Assembly (NCBI GenBank): GCA_023614405.1
Contig: CM042694.1
Coordinates: 128,717,711-128,781,710 of the forward strand
Source of the DNA: Avena insularis
Taxonomy: Eukaryota; Streptophyta; Magnoliopsida; Poales; Poaceae
Length of the DNA stretch: 64,000 bases
Reading direction: 5' to 3'
Position numbers and translations under genes: made by a program. Positions 11,101-26,900 of this stretch are shown one piece after another (the stretch's first letter is position 1; every line of letters begins with the position of its first letter). The notes below the pieces were generated by a model. That model was given only the letters and a program-made list of their open reading frames with translations. It searched no databases and was not told the origin of the DNA.

Positions 11101-14100
11101 ACTCTAGCTGTGGTTAATGAGAAGAAAACACATTTCAATGACACTGGTGGATCCATATCTAGTACGTGAAAAGAATAGTCATGAAATGACTCTAGTTGTT
11201 GTTAGTAAAAAGAGCACACATGCAATTACACTGGTGGATCCATCTGTGGTCTCTGAAGAGAACACACATGCAATGAATCTAGCTGCGGTTAATGAGAAGA
11301 ACACACATGCAATAATACTGGTTGTTGTTAGTAAAAAGAGCACACATGCAATGACACTGGTGGATCCATGTGTGGTCTCTGAAGAGAACACACATTTCAA
11401 TGACACTAGTGGATCCATATGCGGTGTGTGAAAAGAACACACGTGCAATGACTCCAGTTGTTGTTAGTAAAAAGAACACAGATGCAGTGACACTGGTGGA
11501 TCCATGTGTGGTCTCTGAAGAGAACACACATGTAATGACTTTAGCTATCGTTACTGAAGAGAACACACATTTCAATGACACTGGTGGATCCATATGTGGT
11601 ATGTGAAAAGAACACACATGAAATGACTCTAGTTGTTGTTAGTAAAAAGAACACACATGCAATGACACTGGTGGATCCATGTGTGGTCTCTTAAGAGAAC
11701 ACACATTTCAATGACACGAGTGGATACATATGTGGTATGTGAAAAGAACACACAAGTAATGATTCCAGTTGTTGTTAGTAAAAATAACACACATGCAATG
11801 ACACTAGTGGATCCATGTGTGGTCTTTGAAGAGAATACACATGCAATGACTCTAGTTGTGGTTAAGGAGAAGAACACACATTTTAATGACACAGGTGGAT
11901 CCATATGTGGTATGTGAAAAGAAAACACATGCAATGACTCTAGTTATTGTTAGTAAAAAGAACACACATGCAATGACACTGGTGGATCCATGTGTGGTCT
12001 CTGAAGAGAACACACATTTCAATGACACTGGTGGATCCATATGTGGTTTGTGAATAGAATAGTCATGAAATGACTCTAGTTGTTGTTAGTAAAAAGAACA
12101 CACATGCAATGACACTGGTGGATCCATGTGTGGTCTCTGAAGAGAACACACATGCAATGACTCTGGTTGTTGTTAGTAAAAAGAGCGCACATGCAATGAC
12201 ACCAGTTGTTTTTAGTAAAAAGAGCACACATGCAATGACATTGGTGGATCCACGTGTGGTCTCTGAAGAGAACACACATTTCAATGACACTGGTGGATCC
12301 ATATGTGGTATGTGAAAAGAACACACATGCAATGACTCTAGTTGTTGTTAGTAAAAAGAACACACATGCAATGACACTGGTGGATCCATGTGTGGTCTTT
12401 GAAGAGAACACACATTTAAATGACACTGGTGGATCCATATGTGGTATGTGAAAAGAATAGTCCTGAAATGACTCCAGTTGTTGTTAGTAAAAAGAACACA
12501 CATGCAATGACACTGGTGGATCCATGTGTGGTCTTTTAAGAGAACACACAAGCAATAACTCTGGTTGTTGTTAGTAAAAAGAGCACACATGCAATGGCAC
12601 CAGTTGTTGTTAGTAAAAATATCACACATGTAATGACACTGGTGGATCCATGTGTGGTCTCTGAAGAGAACACACATTTCAATGACACTAGTGGATCCAT
12701 ATGTGGTATGTAAAAAGAACACACATGCAATGACTCCAGTTGTTGTTAGTAGAAAGAACGCACATGCAATGACTCTAGTGGATCCATGTGTGGTCTCTGA
12801 AGAGAACACACATGCAATGACTCTAGCCGTGGTTAATGAGAAGAACACACATTTCAATGACACAGGTGGATCCATATGTGGTATGTGAAAAGAACACACA
12901 TGCAATGACTCCAGTTGTTGTTAGTAAAAAGAACACACATGCAATGACACTAGTGGATACATGTGTGGTTTCTGAAGAGAACACACATGCAATGACTCTA
13001 GCTGTGGTTAATGAGAAGAACACACATTTCAATGACACAGGTGGATCCATATGTGGTATGTGAAAAGAACACACATGCAATGACTAGTTGTTGTTAGTAA
13101 AAAGAACACACATGCAATGACACTGGTGGATTCATGTGTGTTCTCTGAAGAGAACACACATTTCAATGACACTGGTGGATCCATATGTGGTATCTGAAAA
13201 GAACACACATGCAATTACACTGGTGGATCCATGTGTGGTCTCTGAAGAGAACACACATGTAATGACTCTAGCTGTGGTTAATGAGAAGAACACACATGCA
13301 ATGACACTGGTGGATCCATAGGTGGATTGTGAAAAGAACACACATGCAATGACTCTAGCTGTGGTTAATGAGAAGAAAACACATTTCAATGACACTGGTG
13401 GATCCATATCTGGTACGTGAAAATAATAGTCAGGAAATGACTCTAGTTGTTGTTAGTAAAAAGAGCACACGTGCAATTACACTGGTGGATCCATCTGTGG
13501 TCTCTAAAGAGAACACACATGCAATGAATCTAGCTGCGGTTAATGAGAAGAACACACATGCAATGATACTGGTTGTTGTTAGTAAAAAGAGCACACATGC
13601 AATGACACTGGTGGATCCATGTGTGGTCTCTGAAGAGAACACACATTTCAATGACACTAGTGGATCCATATGCGGTGTGTGAAAAGAACACACATGCAAT
13701 GACTCTAGTTGTTGTTAGTAAAAAGAACACACATGCAGTGATACTGGTGGATCCATGTGTGGTCTCTGAAGAGAACACACATGTAATGACTTTAGCTGTC
13801 GTTACTGAAGAGAACACACATTTCAATGACACTGGTGGATCCATATGTGGTATGTGAAAAGAACACACATGAAATGACTCCAGTTGTTGTTAGTAAAAAG
13901 AACACACATGCAATGACACTGGTGGATCCATGTGTGGTCTCTTAAGAGAACACACATTTCAATGACACGAGTGGATCCATATGTGGGATGTGAAAAGAAC
14001 ACACAAGTAATGATTACAGTTGTTGTTAGTAAAAATAACACACATGCAATGACACTAGGGGATCCATGTGTGGTCTTTGAAGAGAATACACATGCAATGA

Positions 14101-14491
14101 CTCTAGTTGTGGTTAAGGAGAAGAACACACATTTTAATGACACAGGTGGATCCATATGTGGTATGTGAAAAGAAAACACATGCAATGACTCTAGTTATTG
14201 TTAGTAAAAAGAACACACATGCAATGACACTGGTGGATCCATGTGTGGTCTCTGAAGAGAACACATATTTCAATGACACTGGTGGATCCATATGTGGTTT
14301 GTGAATAGAATAGTCATGAAATGACTCCAGTTGTTGTTAGTAAAAAGAACACACATGCAATGACACTGGTGGATCCATGTGTGGTCTCTGAAGAGAACAC
14401 AGATGCAATGACTCTGGTTGTTGTTAGTAAAAAGAGCGCACATGCAATGACACCAGTTGTTTTTAGTAAAAAGAGCACACATGCAATGACA
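11101..14491. repeat. 2,251-bp spaced duplication in the satellite
   Basis: A segment of roughly 1.1 kb beginning near 11101 recurs at a constant offset of 2,251 bp (anchor pairs 11117/13368, 11370/13621, 11681/13932, 11856/14107, 12070/14321). The offset holds until about 12240/14490, after which the copies part. Shared private variants include the TCTAGCTGCGG and GATACATATG-type changes. Confidence 0.8.
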
Positions 14492-14947
14492 CTGGTGTAT
14501 ACATGCGTGGTCCGTGAAGAGAACACACATGCAATGACTCTATCCGTGGTTAATGAGAAGAACACACATTTCAATGACACTGGTGGATCCATATGTGGTA
14601 TGTGAAAGAACAAACATGCAATGACTAGTTGTTGTTAGTAAAAAGAACACACATGCAATGACACTGGTGGATCCATGTGTGGTCTCTGAAGAGAACACAC
14701 ATTTCAATGACACTGGTGGATCCATATGTGGTATGTGAAAAGAACACACATGCAATTACACTTGTGCATCCATGTGTGGTCTCTCAAGAGAACACACATG
14801 CAATGACTCTAGCTGTGGTTAATGAGAAGAACACACATGCAATAACACTTGTGGATCCATAGGTGGATTGTGAAAAAACACACATGCAATGACTCTGGTT
14901 GTTGTTAGTAAAAAGAACACACATGCAATGACATCAGGGATACATGT

Positions 14948-17900
14948 GTGGTCTCCAAGAGAACACACATTTCAATGACACTGGTGGATCCATATGTGGT
15001 ATGTGAAAAGAATAGTCATGAAATGACTCCAGTTGTTGTTAGTAAAAAGAGCACACATGCAATTACACTGGTGGATCCATGTGTGGTCTCTAAACAGAAC
15101 ATACATACAATGACTCTAGATGTGGTTAATGAGAAGAACACACATGCAATGACACCGGTGGATCCATAGGTGGATTGTGAAAAGAACACACATGCAATGA
15201 CTCTGTTTTTTGTTAGTAAAAAGAACACACATGCAATAACACTGGTCAATCCATGTGTGGTCTCTAAAGAGAACAGACATTTCAATGACACTGATGGATC
15301 CATATGTGGTATGTGAAAAGAATAGTCATGAAATGACTCCAGTTGTTGTTAGTAAAAAGAACATACATGCAATGACACTGGTGGATCCATGTGTGGTGTC
15401 TGAAGAGAACACACGTGCAATGAATCTAGCTATGGTTAATGACAAGAACACACATGCAATAACACTGGTTGTTGTTAGTAAAAAGAGCACACATGCAATG
15501 ACACTAGTGGATCCATGTGTGGTCTCTAAAGAGAACACACATTTCAATGACAATGGTGGATCAATATGTAGTGTGTGAAAAGAACACACATGCAATGACT
15601 CCAGTTGTTGTTAGTAAAAAGAACACACATGCAATGACACTGGTGGATCCATCTGTGGTCTCTGAAGAGAACATACATGCAATTACTCTAGCTATGGTTA
15701 CTGAAGAGAACACACATTTCAATGAAACTGATGGATCCATATGTGGTATGTGAAAACAACACACATGAAATGACTCTAGTTGTTGTTAGTAAAAAGAACA
15801 CACATGCAATGACACTGGTGGATCCATGTGTGGTCTCTGAAGAGACCACACATTTCAATTACACTGGTGGATGCATATGTGGTTTGTGAAAAGAATAGTC
15901 ATGAAATGACTCCAGTTGTTGTTAGTAAAAATAACACACATGCAATGACACTGGTGGATCCATGTGTGGTCTCTGAAGAGAACACACATGCAATGACTCT
16001 ACTGTGGTTAATGAGAAGAACACACATTTCAATGACACGGGTGGATCCATATGTGGTATGTGAAAAGAACACACATGTAATCACACTGGGTGTTGTTAGT
16101 AAAAAGAGCACACATGCAATGACACTGGTGGATCTATGTGTGGTCTCTGAAGAGAACACACATTTCAATGACACTGGTGGATCCATATGTGGTATGTGAA
16201 AAGAATATTCATGAAATGACTCCAGTTGTTATTAGTAAAAAGAACACACATGCAATGACACTAGTGGATCTATGTGTGATCTCTGAATAGAACACACATG
16301 CAATGACCCTGGTTGTTGTTAGTAAAAAGAGCACACATGCAATGACATTGGTTGTTGTTAGTAAAAAGAGCACACATGCAATGACACTGGTGGATCCATG
16401 TGTGGTTTCTAAAGAGAACACACATTTCAATGACACTAGTGGATCCATATGTGGTATGTGAAAATAACACACATGCAATGACTCCAGTTGTTGTTAGTAA
16501 AAAGAACGCACATGCAATGACTCTAGTGGATCCATGTGTGGTCTCTGAAGAGAACACACATGCAATGACTCTAGCCGTGGTTAATGAGAAAAACACACAT
16601 TTCAATGACACTGGTGGATCCATATGTGGTATGTGAAAAGAACACGCATGCAATGACTAGTTGTTGTTAGTAAAAAGAACACACATGCAATGACACTGGT
16701 GGATCCATGTGTGGTCTCTGAAGAGAACACACATTTCAATGACACTGGTGGATCCATATGTGGTATGTGAAAAGAACACACATGCAATTACACTTGTGCA
16801 TCCATGTGTGGTCTCTCAAGAGAACACACATGCAATGACTCTAGCTGTGGTTAATGAGAAGAACACACATGCAATAACACTTGTGGATCCATAGGTGGAT
16901 TGTGAAAAAACACACATGCAATGACTCTGGTTGTTGTTAGTAAAAAGAACACACATGCAATGACACTGGTGGATACATGTGTGGTCTCTGAAGAGAACAC
17001 ACATTTCAATGACACTGGTGGATCCATATGTGGTATGTGAAAAGACTAGTCATGAAATGACTCCAGTTGTTGTTAGTAAAAAGAGCACACATGCAATTAC
17101 ACTGGTGGATCCATGTGTGGTCTCTAAAGAGAACATACATGCAATGACTCTAGATGTGGTTAATGAGAAGAACACACATGCAATGACACCGGTGGATCCA
17201 TAGGTGGATTGTGAAAAGAACACACATGCAATGACTCTGTTTGTTGTTAGTAAAAAGAACACACATGCAATAACACTGGTCGATCCATGTGTGGTCTCTA
17301 AAGAGAACAGACATTTCAATGACACTGATGGATCCATATGTGGTATGTGAAAAGAATAGTCATGAAATGACTCCAGTTGTTGTTAGTAAAAAGAACATAC
17401 ATGCAATGACACTGGTGGATCCATGTGTGGTGTCTGAAGAGAACACACGTGCAATGAATCTAGCTATGGTTAATGACAAGAACACACATGCAATGACACT
17501 GGTTGTTGTTAGTAAAAAGAGCACACATGCAATGACACTGGTGGATCCATGTGTGGTCTCTAAAGAGAACACACATTTCAATGACAATGGTGGATCAATA
17601 TGTAGTGTGTGAAAAGAAGACACATGCAATGAGTCCAGTTGTTGTTAGTAAAAAGAACACACATGCAATGACACTGGTGGATCCATGTGTGGTCTCTGAA
17701 GAGAACATACATGCAATTACTCTAGCTATGGTTACTGAAGAGAACACACATTTCAATGAAACTGATGGACCCATATGTGGTATGTGAAAACAACACACAT
17801 GAAATGACTCCAGTTGTTGTTAGTAAAAAGAACACACATGCAATGACACTGGTGGATCCATGTGTGGTCTCTGAAGAGACCACACATTTCAATTACACTG

Positions 17901-20900
17901 GTGGATGCATATGTGGTTTGTGAAAAGAATAGTCATGAAATGACTCCAGTTGCTGTTAGTAAAAATAACACACATGCAATGACACTGGTGGATCCATGTG
18001 TGGTCTCTGAAGAGAACACACATGCAATGACTCTACTGTGGTGAATGAGAAGAGCACACATTTCAATGACACGGGTGGATCCATATGTGGTATGTGAAAA
18101 GAACACACATGCAATCACACTGGTTGTTGTTAGTAAAAAGAGCACACATGCAATGACACTGGTGGATCTATGTGTGGTCTCTGAAGAGAACACACATTTC
18201 AATGACACTGGTGGATCCATATGTGGTATGTGAAAAGAATATTCATGAAATGACTCTAGTTGTTATTAGTAAAAAGAACACACATGCAATGACACTAGTG
18301 GATCTATGTGTGGTCTCTAAATAGAACACACATGCAATGACTCTGGTTATTGTTAGTAAAAAGAGCACACATGCAATGACATTGGTTGTTGTTAGTAAAA
18401 ATAGCACACATGCAATGACACTGGTGGATCCATGTGTGGTCTCTAAAGAGAACACACATTTCAATGACACTAGTGGATCCATATGTGGTATGTGAAAAGA
18501 ACACACATGCAATGACTCCAGTTGTTGTTAGTAAAAAGAACGCACATGCAATGACTCTAGTGGATCCATGTGTGGTCTCTGAAGAGAACACACATGCCAT
18601 GACTCTAGCTGTGGTTAATAAGAAGAACAGACATTTCAATGACACTGATGGATCCATATTTGGTATGTGAAAAGAATAGTCATGAAATGACTCTAGTTGT
18701 TGTTAGTAAAAAGAGCACACATGCAATGACACTGGTGGATCCATGTGTGGTCTCTAAAGAGAACACACATGCAATGAATCTAGCCGTGGTTAATGACAAG
18801 AACACACATTTCAATGACACAGGTGGATCCATATGTGGTATCTGAAAAGAACACACATGCAATGACTAGTTGTTAGTAAAAAGAACACACATGCAATGAC
18901 ACTGGTGGATCCATGTGTGGTCTCTGAAGAGAACACACATTTCAATGACACTGGTGGATCCATATGTGGTATGTGAAAAGAACACACATGCAATTACACT
19001 TGTGGATACATGTGTGGTCTCTGAAGAGAACACACATGCAATGACTCTAGCTGTGGTTAATAAGAACACACATGCAATGACACTTGTGGATCCGTAGGTG
19101 GATTATGAAAAAACACACATGCAATGACTCTGGTTGTTGTTAGTAAAAAGAACACACATGCAATGACACTGGTGGATACATGTGTGGTCTCTGAAGAGAA
19201 CACACATTTCAATGACACTAGTGGATCGATATGTGGTATGTGAAAAGAATAGTCATGAAATGACTCCAGTTGTTGTTAGTAAAAAGAGCACACATGCAAT
19301 TACACTGGTGGATCCATGTGTGGTCTCTAAAGAGAACATACATGCAATGACTCTAGATGTGGTTAATGAGAAGAACACACATGCAATGGCACCGGTGGAT
19401 TTTGAAAAGAACACACATGCAATGACTCTGGTTGTTGTTAGTAAAAAGAACACACATGCAATGACACTGGTGGATCCATGTGTGGTCTCTAAAGAGAACA
19501 GACATTTCAATGACACTGATGGATCCATATGTGGTATGTGAAAAGAATAGTCATGAAATGACTCAGCTTGTTGTTAGTAAAAGAACATACATGCAATGAC
19601 ATCAGGATCCATGTGTGGTCTCTAAAGAGAACACACGTGCAATGAATCTAGCTATGGTTAATGACAAGAACACACATGCAATGACACTGGTTGTTGTTAG
19701 TAAAAAGAGCACACATGCAATGACACTGGTGGATCCATGTGTGGTCTCTAAAGAGAACACACATTTCAATGACAATGGTGGATCCATATGTAGTGTGTGA
19801 AAAGAACACACATGCAATGACACTGGTGGATCCATGTGTGGTCTCTGAAGAGAACATACATGCAATTACTCTACCTATGGTTACTGAAGAGAACACACAT
19901 TTCACTGACACTGATGGATCCATATGTGGTATGTGAAAAGAATATTCATGAAATGACTCTAGTTGTTATTAGTAAAAAGAACACACATGCAATGACACTA
20001 GTGGATCTATGTGTGGTCTCTGAAGAGAACACACATTCAATGACTCTGGTTGTTGTTAGTTAAAAGAGCACACATGCAATGACATTTGTTGTTGTTAGTA
20101 AAAAGAGCACACATGCAATGACACTGGTGGATCCATATGTGGTCTCTAAAGAGAGCACAAATTTCAATGACACTAGTGGATCCATATGTGGTATGTGAAA
20201 AGAACGCACATGCAATGACTCCAGTTGTTGTTAGTAAAAATAACACACATGCAATGACTCTAGTGGATCCATGTGTGGTCTCTGAAGAGAACACACATGC
20301 CATGACTCAAGCCGTGGTTAATAAGAAGAACAGACATTTCAATGACACTGATGGATCCATATTTGGTATGTGAAAAGAATAGTCATGAAATTACTCTAGT
20401 TGTTGTTAGTAAAAAGAGCACACATGCAATGACACTGGTGGATCCATGTGTGGTCTCTAAAGAGAACACACATGCAATGAATCTAGCTGTGGTTAATGAG
20501 AAGAACACACAGGCAATGACACTGGTTGTTGTTAGTAAAAAGAGCACACATGTAATGACACTGGTGGATCCTTGTGTGTGGTCTCAAGAGAACACACATT
20601 TCAATAACACTGGTGGATTCGTATGTGTGTGAAAAGAACACACATGCAATGACTCCAGTTGTTGTTAGTAAAAAGAACACACATGCAATGTCACTGGTGG
20701 ATCCATGTTTGGTCTCTGAAGAGAACACACATGCAATGACTCTAGCTGTGGTTACCTAAGAGAACACACATTTCAATGACACTGGTGGATCGATATGTGG
20801 TATGTGAAAAGAACACACATGAAATGACTCCAGTTGTTGTTAGTAAAAAGAACACACATGCAATGACACTATTGGATCCATGTGTGGTCTCTGAAGAGAA

Positions 20901-23900
20901 CATACATTTCTATGACACTGGTGGATCCATATGTGGTATGTGAAAAGAACACACATGCTACGAGTCCAGTTGTTGTTAGTAAAAAGAACACACATGCAAT
21001 GACACTAGTGGATCCATGTGTGGTCTCTGAAGAGAACACACATGCAACGACTCTAGCTGTGGTTAATGAGAAGAACACACATGCAATGACACTTGTGGAT
21101 CCATAGGTGGATTGTGAAAAAAAACACATGCAATGACTCTGGTTGTTGTTAGTAAAAAGAACACACATGCAATGACACTGGTGGATACATGTGTGGTCTC
21201 TGAAGAGAACACACATTTAAATGACACTAGTGGGTAGAAAGGTGGTATGTGAAAAGAATAGTCATGAAATGACTCCAGTTGTTGTTAGTAAAAAGAGCAC
21301 ACATGCAATTACACTGGTGGATCCATGTGTGGTCTCTAAAGAGAACATACATGCAATGACTCTAGATGTGGTTAATGAGAAGAACACACATGCAATGACA
21401 CCGGTGGATTTTGAAAAGAACACACATGCAATGACTCTGGTTGTTGTTAGTAAAAAGAACACACATGCAATGACACTGGTGGATCCATGTGTGGTCTCTA
21501 AAGAGAACAGACATTTCAATGACACTGATGGATCCATATGTGGTATGTGAAAAGAATAGTCATGAAATGACTCCAGTTGTTGTTAGTAAAAAGAACATAC
21601 ATGCAATGACACTGGTGGATCCATGTGTGGTCTCTAAAGAGAACACACGTGCAATGAATCTAGCTATGGTTAATGACAAGAACACACATGCAATGACACT
21701 GGTTGTTGTTAGTAAAAAGAGCACACATGCAATGACATCAGGATCCATGTGTGGTCTCTAAAGAGAACACACATTTCAATGACAATGGTGGATCCATATG
21801 TAGTGTGAAAAGAACACACATGCAATGACTCAGTTCTTGTTAGTAAAAAGAACACACATGCAATGACACTGGTGGATCCATGTGTGGTCTCTGAAGAGAA
21901 CATACATGCAATTACTCTACCTATGGTTACTGAAGAGAACACACATTTCACTGACACTGATGGATCCATATGTGGTATGTGAAAAGAATATTCATGAAAT
22001 GACTCCAGTTGTTATTAGTAAAAAGAACACACATGCAATGACACTAGTGGATCAATGTGTGGTCTCCAAGAGAACACACATTCAATGACTCTGGTTGTTG
22101 TTAGTTAAAAGATCACACATGCAATGACATTTGTTGTTGTTAGTAAAAAGAGCACACATGCAATGACACTGGTGGATCCATATGTGGTCTCTAAAGAGAG
22201 CACAAATTTCAATGACACTAGTGGATCCATATGTGGTATGTGAAAAGAACGCACATGCAATGACTCCAGTTGTTGTTAGTAAAAATAACACACATGCAAT
22301 GACTCTAGTGGATCCATGTGTGGTCTCTGAAGAGAACACACATGCCATGAATCAAGCCGTGGTTAATAAGAAGAACAGACATTTCAATGACACTGATGGA
22401 TCCATATTTGGTATGTGAAAAGAATAGTCATGAAATTACTCTACTTGTTGTTAGTAAAAAGAGCACACATGCAATGACACTGGTGGATCCATGTGTGGTC
22501 TCTAAAGAGAACACACATGCGATGAATCTAGCTGTGGTTAATGAGAAGAACACACAGGCAATGACACTGGTTGTTGTTAGTAAAAAGAGCACACATGCAA
22601 TGACACTGGTGGATCCTTGTGTGGTCTCTGAAGAGAACACACATTTCAATAACACTGTGGATTCGTATGTGGTGTGAAAAGAACACACATGCAATGACTC
22701 CAGTTGTTGTTAGTAAAAAGAACACACATGCAATGTCACTGGTGGATCCATGTTTGGTCTCTGAAGAGAACACACATGCAATGACTCTAGCTGTGGTTAC
22801 CTAAGAGAACACACATTTCAATGACACTGGTGGATCGATATGTGGTATGTGAAAAGAACACACATGAAATGACTCCAGTTGTTGTTAGTAAAAAGAACAC
22901 ACATGCAATGACACTATTGGATCCATGTGTGGTCTCTGAAGAGAACATACATTACTATCACACTGTTGGATCCATATGTGGTATGTGAAAAGAACACACA
23001 TGCTATGAGTCCAGTTGTTGTTAGTAAAAAGAACACACATGCAATGACACTAGTGGATCCATGTGTGGTCTCTAAAGAGAACACACATGCAACGACTCTA
23101 GCTGTGGTTAATGAGAAGAACACACATGCAATGACACTTGTGGATCCATAGGTGGATTGTGAAAAAACACACATGCAATGACTCTGGTTGTTGTTAGTAA
23201 AAAGAACACACATGCAATGACACTGGTGGATACATGTGTGGTCTCTGAAGAGAACACACATTTCAATGACACTAGTGGATCGATATGTGGTATGTGAAAA
23301 GAATAGTCATGAAATGACTCCAGTTGTTGTTAGTAAAAAGAGCACACATGCAATTACACTGGTGGATCCATGTGTGGTCTCTAAAGAGAACATACATGCA
23401 ATGACTCTAGATGTGGTTAATGAGAAGAACACACATGCAATGACACCGGTGGATCCATAAGTGGATTGTGAAAAGAACACACATGCAATGACTCTGGTTG
23501 TTGTTAGTAAAAAGAACACACATGCAATGACTCTGGTGGATCCATGTGTGGTCTCTAAAGAGAACAGACATTTCAATGACACTGATGGATCCATATGTGG
23601 TATGTGAAAAGAATAGTCATGAAATGACTCCAGTTGTTGTTAGTAAAAAGAACATACATACAATGACAGTGGTGGATCCATGTGTGGTCTCTAAAGAGAA
23701 CACACGTGCAATGAATCTAGCTATGGTTAATGACAAGAACACACATGCAATGACACTGGTTGTTGTTAGTAAAAATAGCACACATGCAATGACACTGGTG
23801 GATCCATGTGTGGTCTCTAAAGAGAACACACATTTCAATGACAATGGTGGATCCATATGTAGTGTGTGAAAAGAACACACATGCAATGACTCCAGTTATT

Positions 23901-26900
23901 GTTAGTAAAAAGAACACACATGCAATGACACTGGTGGATCCATGTGTGGTCTCTGAAGAGAACATACATGCAATTACTCTAGCTATGGTTACTGAAGAGA
24001 ACACACATTTCAATGACACTAATGGATCCATATGTGGTATGTGAAAACAACACACATGAAATGACTCCAGTTGTTGTTAGTAAAAAGAACACACATGCAA
24101 TGACACTGGTGGATCCATGTGTGGTCTCTGAAGAGAACACACATTTCAATGACACTGGTGGATCCATATGTGGTATGTGAAATGAATATTCATGAAATGA
24201 CTCCAGTTGTTATTAGTAAAAAGAACACACATGCAATGACACTAGTGGATGTATGTGTGGTCTCTGAAGAGAACACACATTCAATGACTCTGGTTGTTGT
24301 TAGTTAAAAGAGCACACATGCAATGACATTTGTTGTTGTTAGTAAAAAGAGCACACATGCAATGACACTGGTGGATACATATGTGGTCTCTAAAGAGAGC
24401 ACAAATTTCAATGACACTAGTGGATCCATATGTGGTATGTGAAAAGAACGCACATGCAATGACTCCAGTTGTTGTTAGTAAAAATAACACACATGCAATG
24501 ACTCTAGTGGATCCATGTGTGGTCTCTGAAGAGAACACACATGCCATGACTCAAGCCGTGGTTAATAAGAAGAACAGACATTTCAATGACACTGATGGAT
24601 CCATATTTGGTATGTGAAAAGAATAGTCATGAAATTACTCTACTTGTTGTTAGTAAAAAGAGCACACATGCAATGACACTGGTGGATCCATGTGTGGTCT
24701 CTAAAGAGAACACACATGCAATGAATCTAGCTGTGGTTAATGACAAGAACACACAGGCAATGACACTGGTTGTTGTTAGTAAAAAGAGCACACATGCAAT
24801 GACACTGGTGGATCCTTGTGTGGTCTCTGAAGAGAACACACATTTCAATAACACTGGTGGATTCGTATGTGGTGTGTGAAAAGAACACACATGCAATGAC
24901 TCCAGTTGTTGTTAGTAAAAAGAACACACATGCAATGTCACTGGTGGATCCATGTTTGGTCTCTGAAGAGAACACACATGCAATGACTCTAGCTGTGGTT
25001 ACCTAAGAGAACACACATTTCAATGACACTGGTGGATCGATATGTGGTATGTGAAAAGAACACACATGAAATGACTCCAGTTGTTGTTAGTAAAAAGAAC
25101 ACACATGCAATGACACTATTGGATCCATGTGTGGTCTCTGAAGAGAACATACATTTCTATGACACTGGTGGATCCATATGTGGTATGTGAAAAGAACACA
25201 CATGCTATGAGTCCAGTTGTTGTTAGTAAAAAGAACACACATGCAATGACACTAGTGGATCCATGTGTGGTCTCTGAAGAGAACACACATGCAACGACTC
25301 TAGCTGTGGTTAATGAGAAGAACACACATGCAATGACACTTGTGGATCCATAGGTGGATTGTGAAAACACACACATGCAATGACTCTGGTTGTTGTTAGT
25401 AAAAAGAACACACATGCAATGACACTGGTGGATACATGTGTGGTCTCTGAAGAGAACACACATTTCAATGACACTAGTGGATCGATATGTGGTATGTGAA
25501 AAGAATAGTCATGAAATGACTCCAGTTGTTGTTAGTAAAAAGAGCACACATGCAATTACACTGGTGGATCCATGTGTGGTCTCTAAAGAGAACATACATG
25601 CAATGACTCTAGATGTGGTTAATGAGAAGAACACACATGCAATGACACCGGTGGATCCATAGGTGGATTGTGAAAATAACACACATGCAATGACTCTGGT
25701 TGTTGTTAGTAAAAAGAACACACATGCAATGACTCTGGTGGATCCATGTGTGGTCTCTAAAGAGAACAGACATTTCAATGACACTGATGGATCCATATGT
25801 GGTATGTGAAAAGAATAGTCATGAAATGACTCCAGTTGTTGTTAGTAAAAATAACATACATGCAATGACAGTGGTGGATCCATGTGTGGTCTCTAAAGAG
25901 AACACACGTGCAATGAATCTAGCTATGGTTAATGACAAGAACACACATGCAATGACACTGGTTGTTGTTAGTAAAAAGAGCACACATGCAATGACACTGG
26001 TGGATCCATGTGTGGTCTCTAAAGAGAACTCACATTTCAATGACAATGGTGGATCCATATGTAGTGTGTGAAAAGAACACACATGCAATGACTCCAGTTA
26101 TTGTTAGTAAAAAGAACACACATGCAATGACACTGGTGGATCCATGTGTGGTCTCTGAAGAGAACATACATGCAATTACTCTAGCTATGGTTACTGAAGA
26201 GAACACACATTTCAATGACACTGATGGATCCATATGTGGTATGTGAAAACAACACTCATGAAATGACTCCAGTTGTTGTTAGTAAAAAGAACACACATGC
26301 AATGACACTGGTGGATCCATGTGTGGTCTCTGAAGAGAACACACATTTCAATGACACTGGTGGATCCATATGTGGTATGTGAAAAGAATATTCATGAAAT
26401 GACTCCAGTTGTTATTAGTAAAAAGAACACACATGCAATGACACTAGTGGATGTATGTGTGGTCTCTGAAGAGAACACACATTCAATGACTCTGGTTGTT
26501 GTTAGTTAAAAGAGCACACATGCAATGACATTTGTTGTTGTTAGTAAAAAGAGCACACATGCAATGACACTGGTGGATCCATATGTGGTCTCTAAAGAGA
26601 GCACAAATTTCAATGACACTAGTGGATCCATATGTGGTATGTGAAAAGAACGCACATGCAATGACTCCAGTTGTTGTTAGTAAAAATAACACACATGCAA
26701 TGACTCTAGTGGATCCATGTGTGGTCTCTGAAGAGAACACACATGCCATGACTCAAGCCATGGTTAATAAGAAGAACAGACATTTCAATGACACTGATGG
26801 ATCCATATTTGGTATGTGAAAAGAATAGTCATGAAATTACTCTACTTGTTGTTAGTAAAAAGAGCACACATGCAATGACACTGGTGGATCCATGTGTGGT